From WRDF01 sp031552235 (GTDB taxonomy: Bacteria; Bacteroidota; Bacteroidia; Bacteroidales; Rikenellaceae): a stretch of DNA of 64,000 nucleotides. The notes below the pieces were generated by a model. It ran no database searches, was not told the DNA's origin, and saw only the letters and a list, made by a program, of their open reading frames with translations. The DNA is taken from NCBI GenBank assembly GCA_031552235.1, contig JAVBMR010000002.1, positions 124,001-188,000 on the forward strand, given 5' to 3'. Below are positions 33,341 to 41,945 of the stretch, piece by piece (the first letter of the stretch is position 1; every line of letters starts with the position of its first letter). The position numbers were made by a program, and so were the translations under genes.

Positions 33341-33441
33341 ATCTTTTTTTATAATTGCTACGAAGATACGAATTTTTCAATAACCGATGGGCGCTGTCAT
33401 ATAAATTTAGGTATCTTTGAAGAATATAGGATGCGCTTCGG

Positions 33442-33503
33442 GTGCCTCCCGGCACACGGACAGAGGTTGTTGCGACGAAATAATTCCGTGTCGTGGAAAT
33501 GAC
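33442..33503. repeat. Family E REP-like doublet, short copy
   Basis: Head GTGCC-TCCC-GGCAC (33442-33455), flank ACGGACAGAG, tail GTCGT-GGAA-ATGAC (33490-33503, one G-T pair). Only 34 bases between the two hairpins. Sits in the 286-base gap between the divergent ompA-like and M48 genes. Confidence 0.6.
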
Positions 33504-33626
33504 CGGCTTTTACTATATTTGCAGAATATATGACGTGCCTCCGGATGGATCCGAATAAATTCGCCTCGTCTCACGGCTTGCACCATATTTGCATACGCAC
33601 ATAAAAACCTTAAAACATACCGACTT

Positions 33627-34457
33627 ATGAGAAAAATTATTATTCTTTCAGCCCTGGCTGCGGCGCTCCTGTCCGCATGTTCCTCGATGAATATGACGCA
33701 GGCGTCTTCCGCCGGACTGAAGGCCCTGCAGGCCGCGACCGTTTCAGACGAGCAGATACAGGAGTACACCCGCGAGTTCATCGTCGAAAGCGACAAACAG
33801 AACACGGTCGCCCCGGACAACGATCCCTACGCGATAAGGCTCAATAAGATAACCGCAGCTTTCAATAATCGTAACGGACTGAATGTCAAAGTGTACAAAC
33901 AGAAAGAAGTGAACGCGTTCGCCACCGCCGACGGCAGCATCCGCGTATACTCGGGCCTGATGGACATAATGACGGACGAAGAGATACTCGGTGTGATAGG
34001 CCACGAAATAGGCCACGTGATGAACAAGGACACCAAGAACGCTTTCAAAAACGCGCTGCTCATATCGGCCCTGCGCGACGGGATATCGTCTACGTCGGGC
34101 AAGGTGGCGGCCTTGACATCTTCGCAGTTGGGCGACCTGGGCGAGGCGTTCTTCCAGTCGCAATACTCCCAGAAGCAGGAGTATGCCGCGGACGATTACG
34201 GCTATGCGTTCCTGAAAGCCTCCGGGCTTAATCCGTGGGCCATGTCTATGGCGCTGGATAAACTGAAGCAGCTCGAACAGCAGGCCGGTGCCGCTAACAA
34301 CGCTGTCAACCAGCTCTTCTCTACCCATCCCGATATCGCAGCGCGCACAGGCCGCATGGCCGACCGTGCCGTAAAAGAAGGCTTTGCGAAACCCGGACAG
34401 GGCGGAAGCATATACATAACTCCGCCGGCCGGACAGACCGCAACAGGCGGTAAATAA
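33627..34457 (+). CDS. M48-family metalloprotease lipoprotein
   Basis: 276 residues. Lipobox LLSAC (Cys about 18). Peptidase M48 core with HEIGHVMNKD (about 128-137, zinc His-His plus catalytic Glu) and the third ligand in EYAADDYGYAFL (about 183-194). Related to LoiP/YcaL-type periplasmic proteases that monitor outer-membrane protein assembly. The C-terminal tail is Gly/Pro/Gln rich. Eleven bases upstream of the thiamine pyrophosphokinase gene. Confidence 0.9.
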   Translation: MRKIIILSALAAALLSACSSMNMTQASSAGLKALQAATVSDEQIQEYTREFIVESDKQNTVAPDNDPYAIRLNKITAAFNNRNGLNVKVYKQKEVNAFATADGSIRVYSGLMDIMTDEEILGVIGHEIGHVMNKDTKNAFKNALLISALRDGISSTSGKVAALTSSQLGDLGEAFFQSQYSQKQEYAADDYGYAFLKASGLNPWAMSMALDKLKQLEQQAGAANNAVNQLFSTHPDIAARTGRMADRAVKEGFAKPGQGGSIYITPPAGQTATGGK

Positions 34458-34468
34458 GCCGTCCGAAT

Positions 34469-35191
34469 ATGATACGCCTGCCGCACTTTTCAGATAATGT
34501 GCCTGTTGCGCTACTGGCCGCCGGGGAATATCCCGCCGGTGCCGTGACGTCGCATATCCTGAAAAGTGCGGAAAAGGTGGTGTGCTGCGATGGTGCTGCA
34601 GCCGGATACGTCTCGAAAGAAGGGCTGCCTTTCGCTGTAGTCGGCGATTGCGATTCGCTGCCGGACTCATTGCGTGCGAGTTTTCCTGACATTGTGCATT
34701 GCGACCCCGACCAGGAAACGAACGACCTTACCAAAGCAGTCAAATTCTGCGTTTCGCAGGGTTTGGCCAATATAACTATACTGGGTGCTGCCGGCTTGCG
34801 CGAAGACCATACGCTGGCGAACATATCGCTGATGGCTGAGTATGTCATGATGCCTGGGGTGGAGAGCGTCAGGATGGTAACCGAAAGCATGGTGCTGGAC
34901 GCGGTTGTCCCGGCCGTTGCAGAAGGTTATTTCGAAGCCTGTTCGCGGTATGAAAAAGAGTGCCTGTTTCCCGTATTGGAACCGCAGCGGTTTGTTTTCG
35001 AGAGCATCCCAGGCCAGCAGATATCGCTGTTCACGCCCATTCCCGGCGTGCGGATAACGACCTGCGGGCTGGTATATCCGCTCGATGGCGCGCGCCTCAA
35101 AGGGTGGTGGCACGGGACGCTCAACGAATCGGCGGCGGACAATTTCGCCGTAACCGCCACCGGTCCGGCCATAGTGTGCAGGGTGTTTTAG
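34469..35191 (+). CDS. Thiamine pyrophosphokinase
   Basis: 240 residues. The N-terminal catalytic domain shows VCCDGAAAGYVSKEGLPFAVVGDCDSLP (short: CCDGAA, VVGDCDS) and DQETNDLTKAVKF, the ATP/thiamine-binding D/E-rich motifs of TPK; LGAAGLREDHTLANISLM follows. The C-terminal beta domain binds thiamine. Converts thiamine to TPP. Its 3' end converges with the VTT gene with 5 bases between. Confidence 0.88.
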   Translation: MIRLPHFSDNVPVALLAAGEYPAGAVTSHILKSAEKVVCCDGAAAGYVSKEGLPFAVVGDCDSLPDSLRASFPDIVHCDPDQETNDLTKAVKFCVSQGLANITILGAAGLREDHTLANISLMAEYVMMPGVESVRMVTESMVLDAVVPAVAEGYFEACSRYEKECLFPVLEPQRFVFESIPGQQISLFTPIPGVRITTCGLVYPLDGARLKGWWHGTLNESAADNFAVTATGPAIVCRVF

Positions 35192-35196
35192 GGGAG

Positions 35197-35676
35197 CTAC
35201 CAGTCTTTGAAGAATTGTACGATCTCGGGGAAATAGGGCCGCACCCAAAAGTAGATCAAGGTCCACATCACGAACCTGGCGCTTTTGCCCAAAAGCATGA
35301 ACAGGGCCGTCTTCTTGGGGTCGGTCTTGTAGAAACCCAGCGCGACCGCCATAACGTCCCCGATCCCGGGAACCCATGTGAAGAAGGCGAGGCCGCTTCC
35401 GTATTTTTCGATCTTAGCCTTTTGTTTTTTGAGTTTTTCGGGGCTGACCTTGAATATTTTCTGTATCCATTCCCACTTGCCGAGCCATCCGAGGGCAAAA
35501 GAGGTAAGCCCGCCCAGCCAGTTTCCGATCGAAGCGCAGATCACGCACAGGACAGGGTTGCCGCCCGCAACGAGCATGCCCATCAGCAGCACGTCGGAGC
35601 TGAACGGGATGATCGTGGCTGCAAGGAACGACCCTATGAACAGCCCGAGGTATCCCCAGTCAAGCAGCCACTCCAT
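35197..35676 (-). CDS. VTT/DedA-like (YqaA family) membrane protein
   Basis: 159 residues with about four membrane helices (13-32, 38-62, 98-118, 125-148). SNARE-associated/VTT features: NWLGGLTSFALGWLGKWEW and the re-entrant LAFFTWVPGIGDVMAVALGF (Gly-Pro-rich). The family is linked to lipid scrambling or transport. It begins 17 bases after the Crp/Fnr gene, suggesting one transcript. Confidence 0.8.
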   Translation of the reverse strand: MEWLLDWGYLGLFIGSFLAATIIPFSSDVLLMGMLVAGGNPVLCVICASIGNWLGGLTSFALGWLGKWEWIQKIFKVSPEKLKKQKAKIEKYGSGLAFFTWVPGIGDVMAVALGFYKTDPKKTALFMLLGKSARFVMWTLIYFWVRPYFPEIVQFFKDW

Positions 35677-35693
35677 ACGCGAAGATTAAATGG

Positions 35694-36365
35694 TTAGTAT
35701 TTGGCATATTGGCGCAGCTTTTCGATGAACAGGACGTTGATCTCCTTGCCCCTGACGAAAACAGTACCTTCGTCGACCAGTTCGCCGATGGCGCGGGCGA
35801 GGGCAGGGCGCGTAACTCCGAAAAGTTCGGCCATCTCGCGCTGGGTCAGGTCGTTGCGGAATGTATTGCTGCCGTGGCGCTCTATGCGGTCGAGGACGTA
35901 GTTCGCGAATTTGCCCTTGATGGTCTTGTATGTCAGGTAGACCACGCTTTCGGAGATGTAGCTGTTGGGCGTGGATATTATTTCGAGGAAGTTCCTGAGT
36001 ACCCGTTCGTCCCGCTGCATCATGGCGCAAAAATCCTCGCGCGAGATGGTGATAAGGTGTACCGCGGTGCGTGCCGTGATGTTGACAGGCAGGCGGTTGT
36101 CCTCGGCGAAAAGGTGCGTGGGCGTGATGAGCGCCGGGGCCTGGATCGCCTCTTTTTTCAGCACGGCGTCGTCCCTGTCGGTGGTTTCGGCCGAGATGCT
36201 GCCCTGCGAGAGGATCATCAGGCTGTGGTAGCGCGTACCTTTAAGGGCGATTATCTCTCCCTTGGAATAGGTCTTCACGGTATGGCGGCATACGTCGAGC
36301 AAACGCGATATCGCGGCGGTGTCCATGCCTTTGAACAGGTCGATATTAGACAGAGAACGGCTCAT
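35694..36365 (-). CDS. Crp/Fnr-family transcriptional regulator
   Basis: 223 residues: cyclic-nucleotide-binding-like beta roll (about 20-120, KGEIIALKGTRYHSLMILSQG) without a clear cNMP phosphate cassette, long dimerisation helix, C-terminal winged helix with QREMAELFGVTRPALARAIGEL (HTH about 170-190). No Cys cluster, so not an Fe-S Fnr. Ligand and regulon unknown. -7 box TATTTTTG lies 20 bases upstream. Confidence 0.88.
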   Translation of the reverse strand: MSRSLSNIDLFKGMDTAAISRLLDVCRHTVKTYSKGEIIALKGTRYHSLMILSQGSISAETTDRDDAVLKKEAIQAPALITPTHLFAEDNRLPVNITARTAVHLITISREDFCAMMQRDERVLRNFLEIISTPNSYISESVVYLTYKTIKGKFANYVLDRIERHGSNTFRNDLTQREMAELFGVTRPALARAIGELVDEGTVFVRGKEINVLFIEKLRQYAKY

Positions 36366-36384
36366 GTTTTTGTAATTTGTGGTA

Positions 36385-36392
36385 CAAAAATA
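36385..36392 (-). promoter_or_regulatory. -7 box for the Crp/Fnr gene
   Basis: TATTTTTG on the minus strand, 20 bases upstream of the start. No -33 TTTG in register. Confidence 0.4.
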
Positions 36393-36458
36393 CGAATAAA
36401 TACCGGATATGCAAATCCGTGGCTTTCAGGCCGTATCCTAAAACCCGCCTGCCTCAGG

Positions 36459-37403
36459 CTACAGCGTGAACGTATAGCCTATTGAGCATCCGATACGGTC
36501 GCTGTAAGGGGAGTAGTCGTCCTGCACGACGTCGTAATAGAACATGATGTTCATCCCGCCGCGGTATCCTGTCGGGATAACGACGCCGGCCCCAACGAGC
36601 AGGCACGGCACGAACTGGCTCTCGCTCCGGCCCCATGCGTCCTTGCCCCAGCGCCTGAGGCCCTCGGGCTGTATGAGTATCGACATGTACTGTATCGGAT
36701 ATATGTTGGCGAACACGTTCATCCCGAAGTAGTTGTCCGTGTAGCCGTACCTTGAGTCGTCGTAATAGTTGTAGCTCATTCCGCCGCCGACCGTGACCCA
36801 GTCCGAGAAAGCGTACCCTATCTGGGGTGCGATGTTTATGTTGGTGATGTCGCTGCCGAACCCGAACCCGATGTTCCCGCCCACCCGCCAACGGCTGACC
36901 GCGGGGACTGTCTGCGTTGAAACTGACGACGTGTAAATGGGTGTCGACGATGCGAGATAGGGGCCTGGTTCGGGATTAATGTCGGTAATCTCACGAAGAA
37001 CGCTAACAAACATATTGTCAATTTCATCGTCAGGGGAAGAGTCAAGTTTTATATATAAGGTATTATCTTTGATCGTATCAAGTTGCGCCTTATATGAGTA
37101 ATATCCGATATAAGAAACGTTCAGATGTTTGCATAAATCGGGATGGTATTTCAATGTGAAATTTCCTTTCATGTCAGTTGCTGTGCCTGCGATGGTTCTT
37201 CCGGATTCATCTCCCATGTAGACGGTTGCACCCATCAAAGGGCCGACGTCGTCACCGACGTAGCCTTTTATGGTTTTATATTCCGCAGTGCGGTCTTTTT
37301 TTGTCGTGTCTTGATCGACCTTGGAGGTTTCCTGCCCGGCGGCGAACGGCATAGTGGCAGTCAACGCTGTCAGGCATAATAAAATGGCATGTAGTTTTTT
37401 CAT
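36459..37403 (-). CDS. Outer-membrane beta-barrel protein with CarboxypepD-regulatory-like domain
   Basis: 314 residues from ATG 37403 (MKKLHAILLCL). Signal peptide about 1-22 (AAGQ). Residues about 40-125 form a CarboxypepD_reg-like beta sandwich (IKGYVGDDVGPLMGATVYMGD; TDMKGNFTLKY), common ahead of TonB-linked receptors. About 155-314 is a small barrel of alternating aromatic strands ending in IGYTFTL, with a terminal Leu rather than Phe. No TonB box seen. The DNA of the N-terminal half is far more AT-rich than the barrel half. Confidence 0.7.
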   Translation of the reverse strand: MKKLHAILLCLTALTATMPFAAGQETSKVDQDTTKKDRTAEYKTIKGYVGDDVGPLMGATVYMGDESGRTIAGTATDMKGNFTLKYHPDLCKHLNVSYIGYYSYKAQLDTIKDNTLYIKLDSSPDDEIDNMFVSVLREITDINPEPGPYLASSTPIYTSSVSTQTVPAVSRWRVGGNIGFGFGSDITNINIAPQIGYAFSDWVTVGGGMSYNYYDDSRYGYTDNYFGMNVFANIYPIQYMSILIQPEGLRRWGKDAWGRSESQFVPCLLVGAGVVIPTGYRGGMNIMFYYDVVQDDYSPYSDRIGCSIGYTFTL

Positions 37404-37545
37404 AACCTTGCTTATTAGTCGGATACTGATCTGGAAGATCGGTATATTATCCAAATATACGATTTTTCGCGGACTTGCCGATACCGCCGGGAATAATTTA
37501 TTATTTTTACGGAATATACCGCGGTTTGCCGCCAAAACAACGACA

Positions 37546-38322
37546 ATGGGAAACGAAAACATACCCTCGATACACGATTTCGACTTCGAAATGATCTGCG
37601 AATATTTCAGCGGGCTCGAAAGACAGGGGCCGGGAAGCCCCGAAACTACCCGTAAGGCCGCCGGTTTCATCGAGGGGCTGAACGACAATTCACGTATCGC
37701 CGACCTCGGGTGTGGTACCGGAACGCAGACAATAACCCTTGCCCAGAGCGTTCCGGGGCATATCACGGGCCTCGACCTGTTCCCTAAATTCATAGAAATA
37801 CTGGAGCGGAACGCCGCTGCCGCAGGCTTGCAGGACAGGATAAGCGGAGTGGTGGGATCGATGGACGACCTGCCGTTCGACCCGGGAAGCCTCGACCTGA
37901 TCTGGTCGGAGGGGGCGATATATAATATTGGTTTCCAGCGGGGTATCGACCTGTGGCGCGATTATCTCCGGCCGGGCGGATATATCGCCGTTTCGGAGGT
38001 TTCGTGGTTTACCGACGAACGCCCGGGGGAGATCGAAGAGATGTGGGCGCAGGCTTACCCCGAGATCGATACCATCCCGGCCAAGGTCGCGCAGATGCAG
38101 GAGGCCGGATATGTACCGGTGGCGACGTTCGCCATTCCGGAAAGCGACTGGAAAGAGCATTTCTACAAGCCGATGCGGCCTGTGCAGGACGAGTTTCTCG
38201 CTAAGAGCGGAGACAGCGAAACGGTGCGTAAACTCATCGAAGGGCAGAGGTGGGAGGCGGATCTATATGACAGATATTGCGCGTATTACGGCTACGTGTT
38301 CTACATAGGGCGCAAACTGTAA
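37546..38322 (+). CDS. SAM-dependent class I methyltransferase
   Basis: 258 residues from ATG 37546 (MGNENIPSIHDFDFEMIC); the earlier in-frame ATG at 37321 is antisense to the barrel gene. Motif I ADLGCGTGTQT (about 50-60), post-I acidic GLDLFP, motif II DLIWSEGAIYNIGF, and motif III LRPGGYIAVSEVSWF. Similar small-molecule methyltransferases are common in Bacteroidota; substrate unknown. Divergent from the barrel gene. Confidence 0.85.
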   Translation: MGNENIPSIHDFDFEMICEYFSGLERQGPGSPETTRKAAGFIEGLNDNSRIADLGCGTGTQTITLAQSVPGHITGLDLFPKFIEILERNAAAAGLQDRISGVVGSMDDLPFDPGSLDLIWSEGAIYNIGFQRGIDLWRDYLRPGGYIAVSEVSWFTDERPGEIEEMWAQAYPEIDTIPAKVAQMQEAGYVPVATFAIPESDWKEHFYKPMRPVQDEFLAKSGDSETVRKLIEGQRWEADLYDRYCAYYGYVFYIGRKL

Positions 38323-38354
38323 CGGTAGACACTACGATATGCGTTATTTTTAAC

Positions 38355-38578
38355 GCTTATCCGCAAAATTACCCCTGCATTGCAGTCTGCCGTCGGCGAC
38401 GGGCTCGAACGAGCGGAAAGCGAGATGCCTTCCGGCACACGGAAAGAGCAGTGATATTAGCACGCACTGGAACGCCTGGAGGTGAAATAACCTTGACGCT
38501 CTATCGGGGTCGCCGCAGCGACACCGTGAGATTAATAACGACCTAATTTAAAGGTTAGGGGTATTTTTGCGGATAAGC
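38355..38578. repeat. Family A element, complete copy with 22-bp terminal inverted repeats
   Basis: 224 bases. Left terminus GCTTATCCGCAAAATTACCC.. (38355-38376) and right terminus (38557-38578) are inverted repeats matching at 21 of 22 positions. Inside lies a complete REP-like family E doublet: TGCC-TTCC-GGCA (38426-38437) to GTCGC-CGCA-GCGAC (38509-38522). The inner right arm GAGATTAATAACGACCTA recurs inverted in the element at 58255. No coding frame. It occupies a third of the gene-free 38323-38998 gap. Confidence 0.8.
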
Positions 38579-38668
38579 ACTTTATTTTTTGCAATTATCC
38601 TGTTTCGTGATTGTCTCTTTTAATCTTTAAGGATTGAATTCTCCGCTGCTTGCGGCGTTTTCATTATT

Positions 38669-38741
38669 CACATCCCGCGGCTGCGGGGGCGACGCTTTCA
38701 GCGTCGAGCCGCGGGATGTGGCAGTTGCCGCAGGCAACTGC
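38669..38741. repeat. Family C double hairpin, copy 3
   Basis: CACATCCCGCGGCT / AGCCGCGGGATGTG (38669-38682 with 38707-38720), inner GACGCT-TTCA-GCGTC, then GCAGTTGCC-GCA-GGCAACTGC (38721-38741). CATTATT precedes, as in copy 1. Confidence 0.75.
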
Positions 38742-38787
38742 GCCCTCGCAATTTCCTTAGCTTACTGCGGTGTTATTTATTTTTCAG

Positions 38788-38838
38788 ACTTTCTTTAGAA
38801 AGCCGGCAGCCCACCCTGAAGGGGCGGAGGGCGGGCCG
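38788..38838. repeat. Family D palindromic repeat, copy 4
   Basis: ACTTTC-TTTA-GAAAGCC then GGCAGCCCACCCTGAAGGGG and CGGAGGGCGGGCCG, closely like 44334-44389. About 160 bases before the Dps-like gene. Confidence 0.55.
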
Positions 38839-38998
38839 CTTAATATTTCCACATCACAATATCATTAAAAGGGATAGTCCGGTTCTGTTTTTCATCGTCC
38901 CCAAAGTACTTGCTCCTTTCGCGGAATCGGTTTGGTAAGCTATTTGCAATAGCTTCCGTTGCAGATATGACTATTTATTAATTATAAAATTTACTATT

Positions 38999-39397
38999 AT
39001 GGCAACTATGGTTCAGAAAAACAGCTTGACAAGCACTTCCAAAGTGGGTGAATTCTTCGGTGAACTTTATTCTTTCAACAGCAGCCTCAAACTTTTTCAC
39101 TGGCATGTCACAGGCGCAGGCAGCTATGCGCAGCATATGGCGCTCGACCAGGCGCTGGATGATATGTCAGATTGTTTGGACCGCATCGTGGAAACCACAT
39201 ATGCGATGAGCGGTGATATAGAGGTGGTTATACCGGAAACGACGGCCCCGCGTAATATTGTGGAGCATTGCGAGAGGTTTTACGCGCATATACAGGAGCA
39301 GCGCGAATTGTTCGGCGAAAGTTTTACCGCCGCCATCCTCGACGATTACCAGGAAGCTATACAGCAGCTTCTTTACAGGCTTAAAAGGCTGAAGTAA
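38999..39397 (+). CDS. Dps/ferritin-like protein (DUF5856-like)
   Basis: 132 residues, four-helix-bundle pattern. SLKLFHWHVTGAGSYAQHMALDQALDDMSDCLDRIVE (short: FHWHVTG and HMALDQALDDM) resembles the Dps ferroxidase region, with His and Asp/Glu at the expected spacing; GFSxxA-type C-terminal helix YQEAIQQLLYRLKRLK. Probably iron or DNA related stress protein; iron binding is inferred. In the GC-poor leader no clean promoter was recognised. The stop is followed at once by a GCAGGCTTCC block resembling a decayed REP-like head. Confidence 0.7.
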   Translation: MATMVQKNSLTSTSKVGEFFGELYSFNSSLKLFHWHVTGAGSYAQHMALDQALDDMSDCLDRIVETTYAMSGDIEVVIPETTAPRNIVEHCERFYAHIQEQRELFGESFTAAILDDYQEAIQQLLYRLKRLK

Positions 39398-39479
39398 GCA
39401 GGCTTCCGATACGATCTTTATTTTAATAATATGGACAATCCTCCTAATCCTCTTTTAAAAAAGAATGCATAATACTCCG

Positions 39480-39518
39480 CTGTAGACTGCACCGCAGGGA
39501 TAATATTGCGGATAAACA
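39480..39518. repeat. Family A element, right end only
   Basis: GTAGACTGCACCGCAGGG followed by ATAATATTGCGGATAAAC reproduces the outer arm of family A (compare 58454-58475). The other end is absent. Confidence 0.5.
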
Positions 39519-39601
39519 TTACAGTGCGCCTGCCCCGAGAAATTGTAATAATTATCACTCAAATAGTGTTTTGGGTTAAAGCCTGCGATTTTCGGTCAAT
39601 C

Positions 39602-41836
39602 CTAAAAATAATACCCCATGTTGAGGTAGACGCCGAATTCCTTGTCCCTGTTCGACCAGTCTGCCATCAGGTCTATGGGGCCTATGAAAGAGTCGTAGGA
39701 GAAGCACAGCGCCGTGCCGAACACGTCCTGCCCATGTGCGAGGTCGAAGAAATCGTCGCTGTGTTTCATGTAGTTGAATTTCAGCGATCCGTAGATCTTC
39801 TCCCACAGTCCGACGCGCACGTCTGCCTTGACCCCCAGCAGCGCGTTGTCGAACAGTTCGACGTCGTGTATGCCGTAAAACGGTATTTGCTGGCGTATGT
39901 AGCGACCGGGCATGACGCCGCCCACAAAATTGCGCGAGGTGTAGGGTATGTAGTCGCGCTCGCCGATGAGTACGCGCGTGAACACCCCGGGCGTTACCGT
40001 TATCCGGCGGCTGATCGACAGCGGGGCGAAGAAATCCCCTGTGATCGCGCTGACGGGGGCATGCCCCCTGTATGTGAAGAAATCGGAAGAATACAGCGTG
40101 TAGTCGGTCTGGAACGATATCCCGCGCGTGGGGTAATAGCGGCTGTTCAGGCTCTCGAACAGGGGCCTTATGTAGAGTTCAACCAACCCTTCGGACGGCG
40201 CAATGTCATGCGCCATGTCGGGCGAGAGCAACTGCGATTCGTAATGGAAATATTCGTAACGTATCCCGGTTTCGACCTTGAAATTACGGAGCCGGATATT
40301 TGCGAAATGAATGTCGGCGATATGTTGCCGGTAGTCCATGTTCCGGCTCTTGACGCCTTCGTGGTACAGGTCGACGTCGTTGTAGCGGTAGGTGTATGAT
40401 AAAAAGAACTTGTGGTTTATCTCGTTCCCGGCCGCTATCCCGGCCTGCACGTAGGGGTTGCTGCTGAGCCGGGCGGCGGCGAACAGGTAGGTGTTGCCGA
40501 AATTTTCGGGCGTTACAGCGGCGTGCAGCAACAGGGCCGCCATCTCTTCTGTATCGAACCGGAATCCGAGGCTCAGCGAGTTGTGCTTGCTTTCTTCGCA
40601 TGTGAAGATCAGGTCGTAAGGCGAAGCGCCATCCAGCCTGTAGCTTACGTCGGAGAACAGCCCGCTGCCCTGGAGGTTGGCCATGGCCTGGTGGAGCTGA
40701 GCGCTTGTGACCGTGCCGCCCCGGGGGAAGTCGAGCAACTTGCGGATATTCCTCTCCTCGTAATTATCCAGCCCCTCGAACCTGATGCTGTCGATCGCTA
40801 TCGGGCGGTTAAGTTCGAGGTCCTGGTGCGTTTCGGCGTGGCAGTTTGCCGGGATGCCTATTTTTTCTTTCAGGGCTATCAGTTTGCCGTAGTTGGCGTC
40901 CATGGCCTCTTTCCCTCTGTTCAGCAGGGTGTCGACCGCTGCCGCCGAGAAACTTGCCGCCGAGAAACCATCTATATTGGGATGGATGTAGAGATCGGTC
41001 GCCCGGATGTTCCTGGCACGCGCCGGGGCGGCTGTTATGTTTGTCAACTGGTCTACTATGTCGGTCACGCTGTTGAGTTCGTCTTCTTTTTTAAGTTCCG
41101 CAGAGAGGTCGATCCCGATAACTATCTCGGCACCCATGCTGCGGGCGACATCGACAGGGAAGTTGTTTTCTATGCTTCCGTCGACGAGTACCATGCCGTT
41201 GTGGCGTATGGGCGTGAATGCCCCCGGGATGGACATGCTCGCACGCATGGCGAGCGGCAGGTAACCGCTTGTGAACGTTACCGATTCGCCCTTGACCATG
41301 TCGAAGGCCACGCAGGCGAAGGGAATAGGCAGGTGGCGGAAGTCCATCGAGTCGTGGTATCCGATAGTGAGTTCGGTAAGCATGTTATAGACGTTATGCC
41401 CTCCCGTTATTCCCGACGGTATGGCTATGCCTTTCCTGGTGGTCAGCGGAACGGTGATGAGGTCCCTTTCCCTGCTGTCTTTTTCCAGAAAGGAGAGGTG
41501 TCTGCGCGACACTCGGTCGGACAGGAGCGAAGACCAGTCCTGGGCGCGGACCATGGAATCGAGGGCCTGCGTGCTGTAACCGATGGAGTAGAGGCCGCCC
41601 ACAAGTGCGCCCATGCTCGTACCCGTGATTATGTCGATGGGGATACCTGCGTCTTCGATGGCTTTGAGGGCGCTGATGTGGGCCACGCCTTTGGCTCCGC
41701 CGCCGCTCAGCACTACGCCGACCTTTTTGCGCTGCGGGGTTGGCGGGTCGCCCGACTGCTCCGGTTGGCCGTACGCAGGCAGGGCGGCAGTAAGCGCAGC
41801 CAATATGAAAACGATATGTAAAAAAATGTTCCTCAT
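39602..41836 (-). CDS. Patatin-like phospholipase fused to an outer-membrane barrel
   Basis: 744 residues from ATG 41836 (MRNIFLHIVF), chosen for its signal peptide (about 1-23, PAYGQ). Patatin domain about 38-320: oxyanion loop GGGAKG (45-50), nucleophile GTSMG (72-76, Ser 74), catalytic Asp in LVDGSIENNFP. A POTRA-like segment (about 345-430, IDSIRFEGLDNYEERNIRKLL) and a BamA/FhaC-type barrel (about 430-744) follow, ending NMGYYF with the C-terminal Phe expected of barrels. Resembles PlpD-type autotransported phospholipases. Its substrate (host or own phospholipid) is not known. Confidence 0.88.
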   Translation of the reverse strand: MRNIFLHIVFILAALTAALPAYGQPEQSGDPPTPQRKKVGVVLSGGGAKGVAHISALKAIEDAGIPIDIITGTSMGALVGGLYSIGYSTQALDSMVRAQDWSSLLSDRVSRRHLSFLEKDSRERDLITVPLTTRKGIAIPSGITGGHNVYNMLTELTIGYHDSMDFRHLPIPFACVAFDMVKGESVTFTSGYLPLAMRASMSIPGAFTPIRHNGMVLVDGSIENNFPVDVARSMGAEIVIGIDLSAELKKEDELNSVTDIVDQLTNITAAPARARNIRATDLYIHPNIDGFSAASFSAAAVDTLLNRGKEAMDANYGKLIALKEKIGIPANCHAETHQDLELNRPIAIDSIRFEGLDNYEERNIRKLLDFPRGGTVTSAQLHQAMANLQGSGLFSDVSYRLDGASPYDLIFTCEESKHNSLSLGFRFDTEEMAALLLHAAVTPENFGNTYLFAAARLSSNPYVQAGIAAGNEINHKFFLSYTYRYNDVDLYHEGVKSRNMDYRQHIADIHFANIRLRNFKVETGIRYEYFHYESQLLSPDMAHDIAPSEGLVELYIRPLFESLNSRYYPTRGISFQTDYTLYSSDFFTYRGHAPVSAITGDFFAPLSISRRITVTPGVFTRVLIGERDYIPYTSRNFVGGVMPGRYIRQQIPFYGIHDVELFDNALLGVKADVRVGLWEKIYGSLKFNYMKHSDDFFDLAHGQDVFGTALCFSYDSFIGPIDLMADWSNRDKEFGVYLNMGYYF

Positions 41837-41945
41837 CCAGGTGCAGATGTGCCTTATGGTTCGCGCAACAACAAAAATAAGCAAATCTTATGCAAGTTGT
41901 CGGCATGCGGCGGCGGAATAGCCGTAAACGGCTGAATTTTCGGAA

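Noticed and set aside
33341..33626. tRNA or small RNA gene in the gap before the M48 protease
   Set aside because: No cloverleaf or T-loop motif found; only a REP-like doublet and TATATTTG-like boxes are visible.
37321..37545. N-terminal extension of the methyltransferase
   Set aside because: Runs antisense through the barrel gene's signal peptide and the divergent promoter region; methyltransferase-like sequence starts at 37546.
38999..39397. Calling the gene a confirmed Dps
   Set aside because: At 132 residues it is short of the usual 150-160 and only some ferroxidase-type residues can be matched by eye, so it is left as Dps/ferritin-like.
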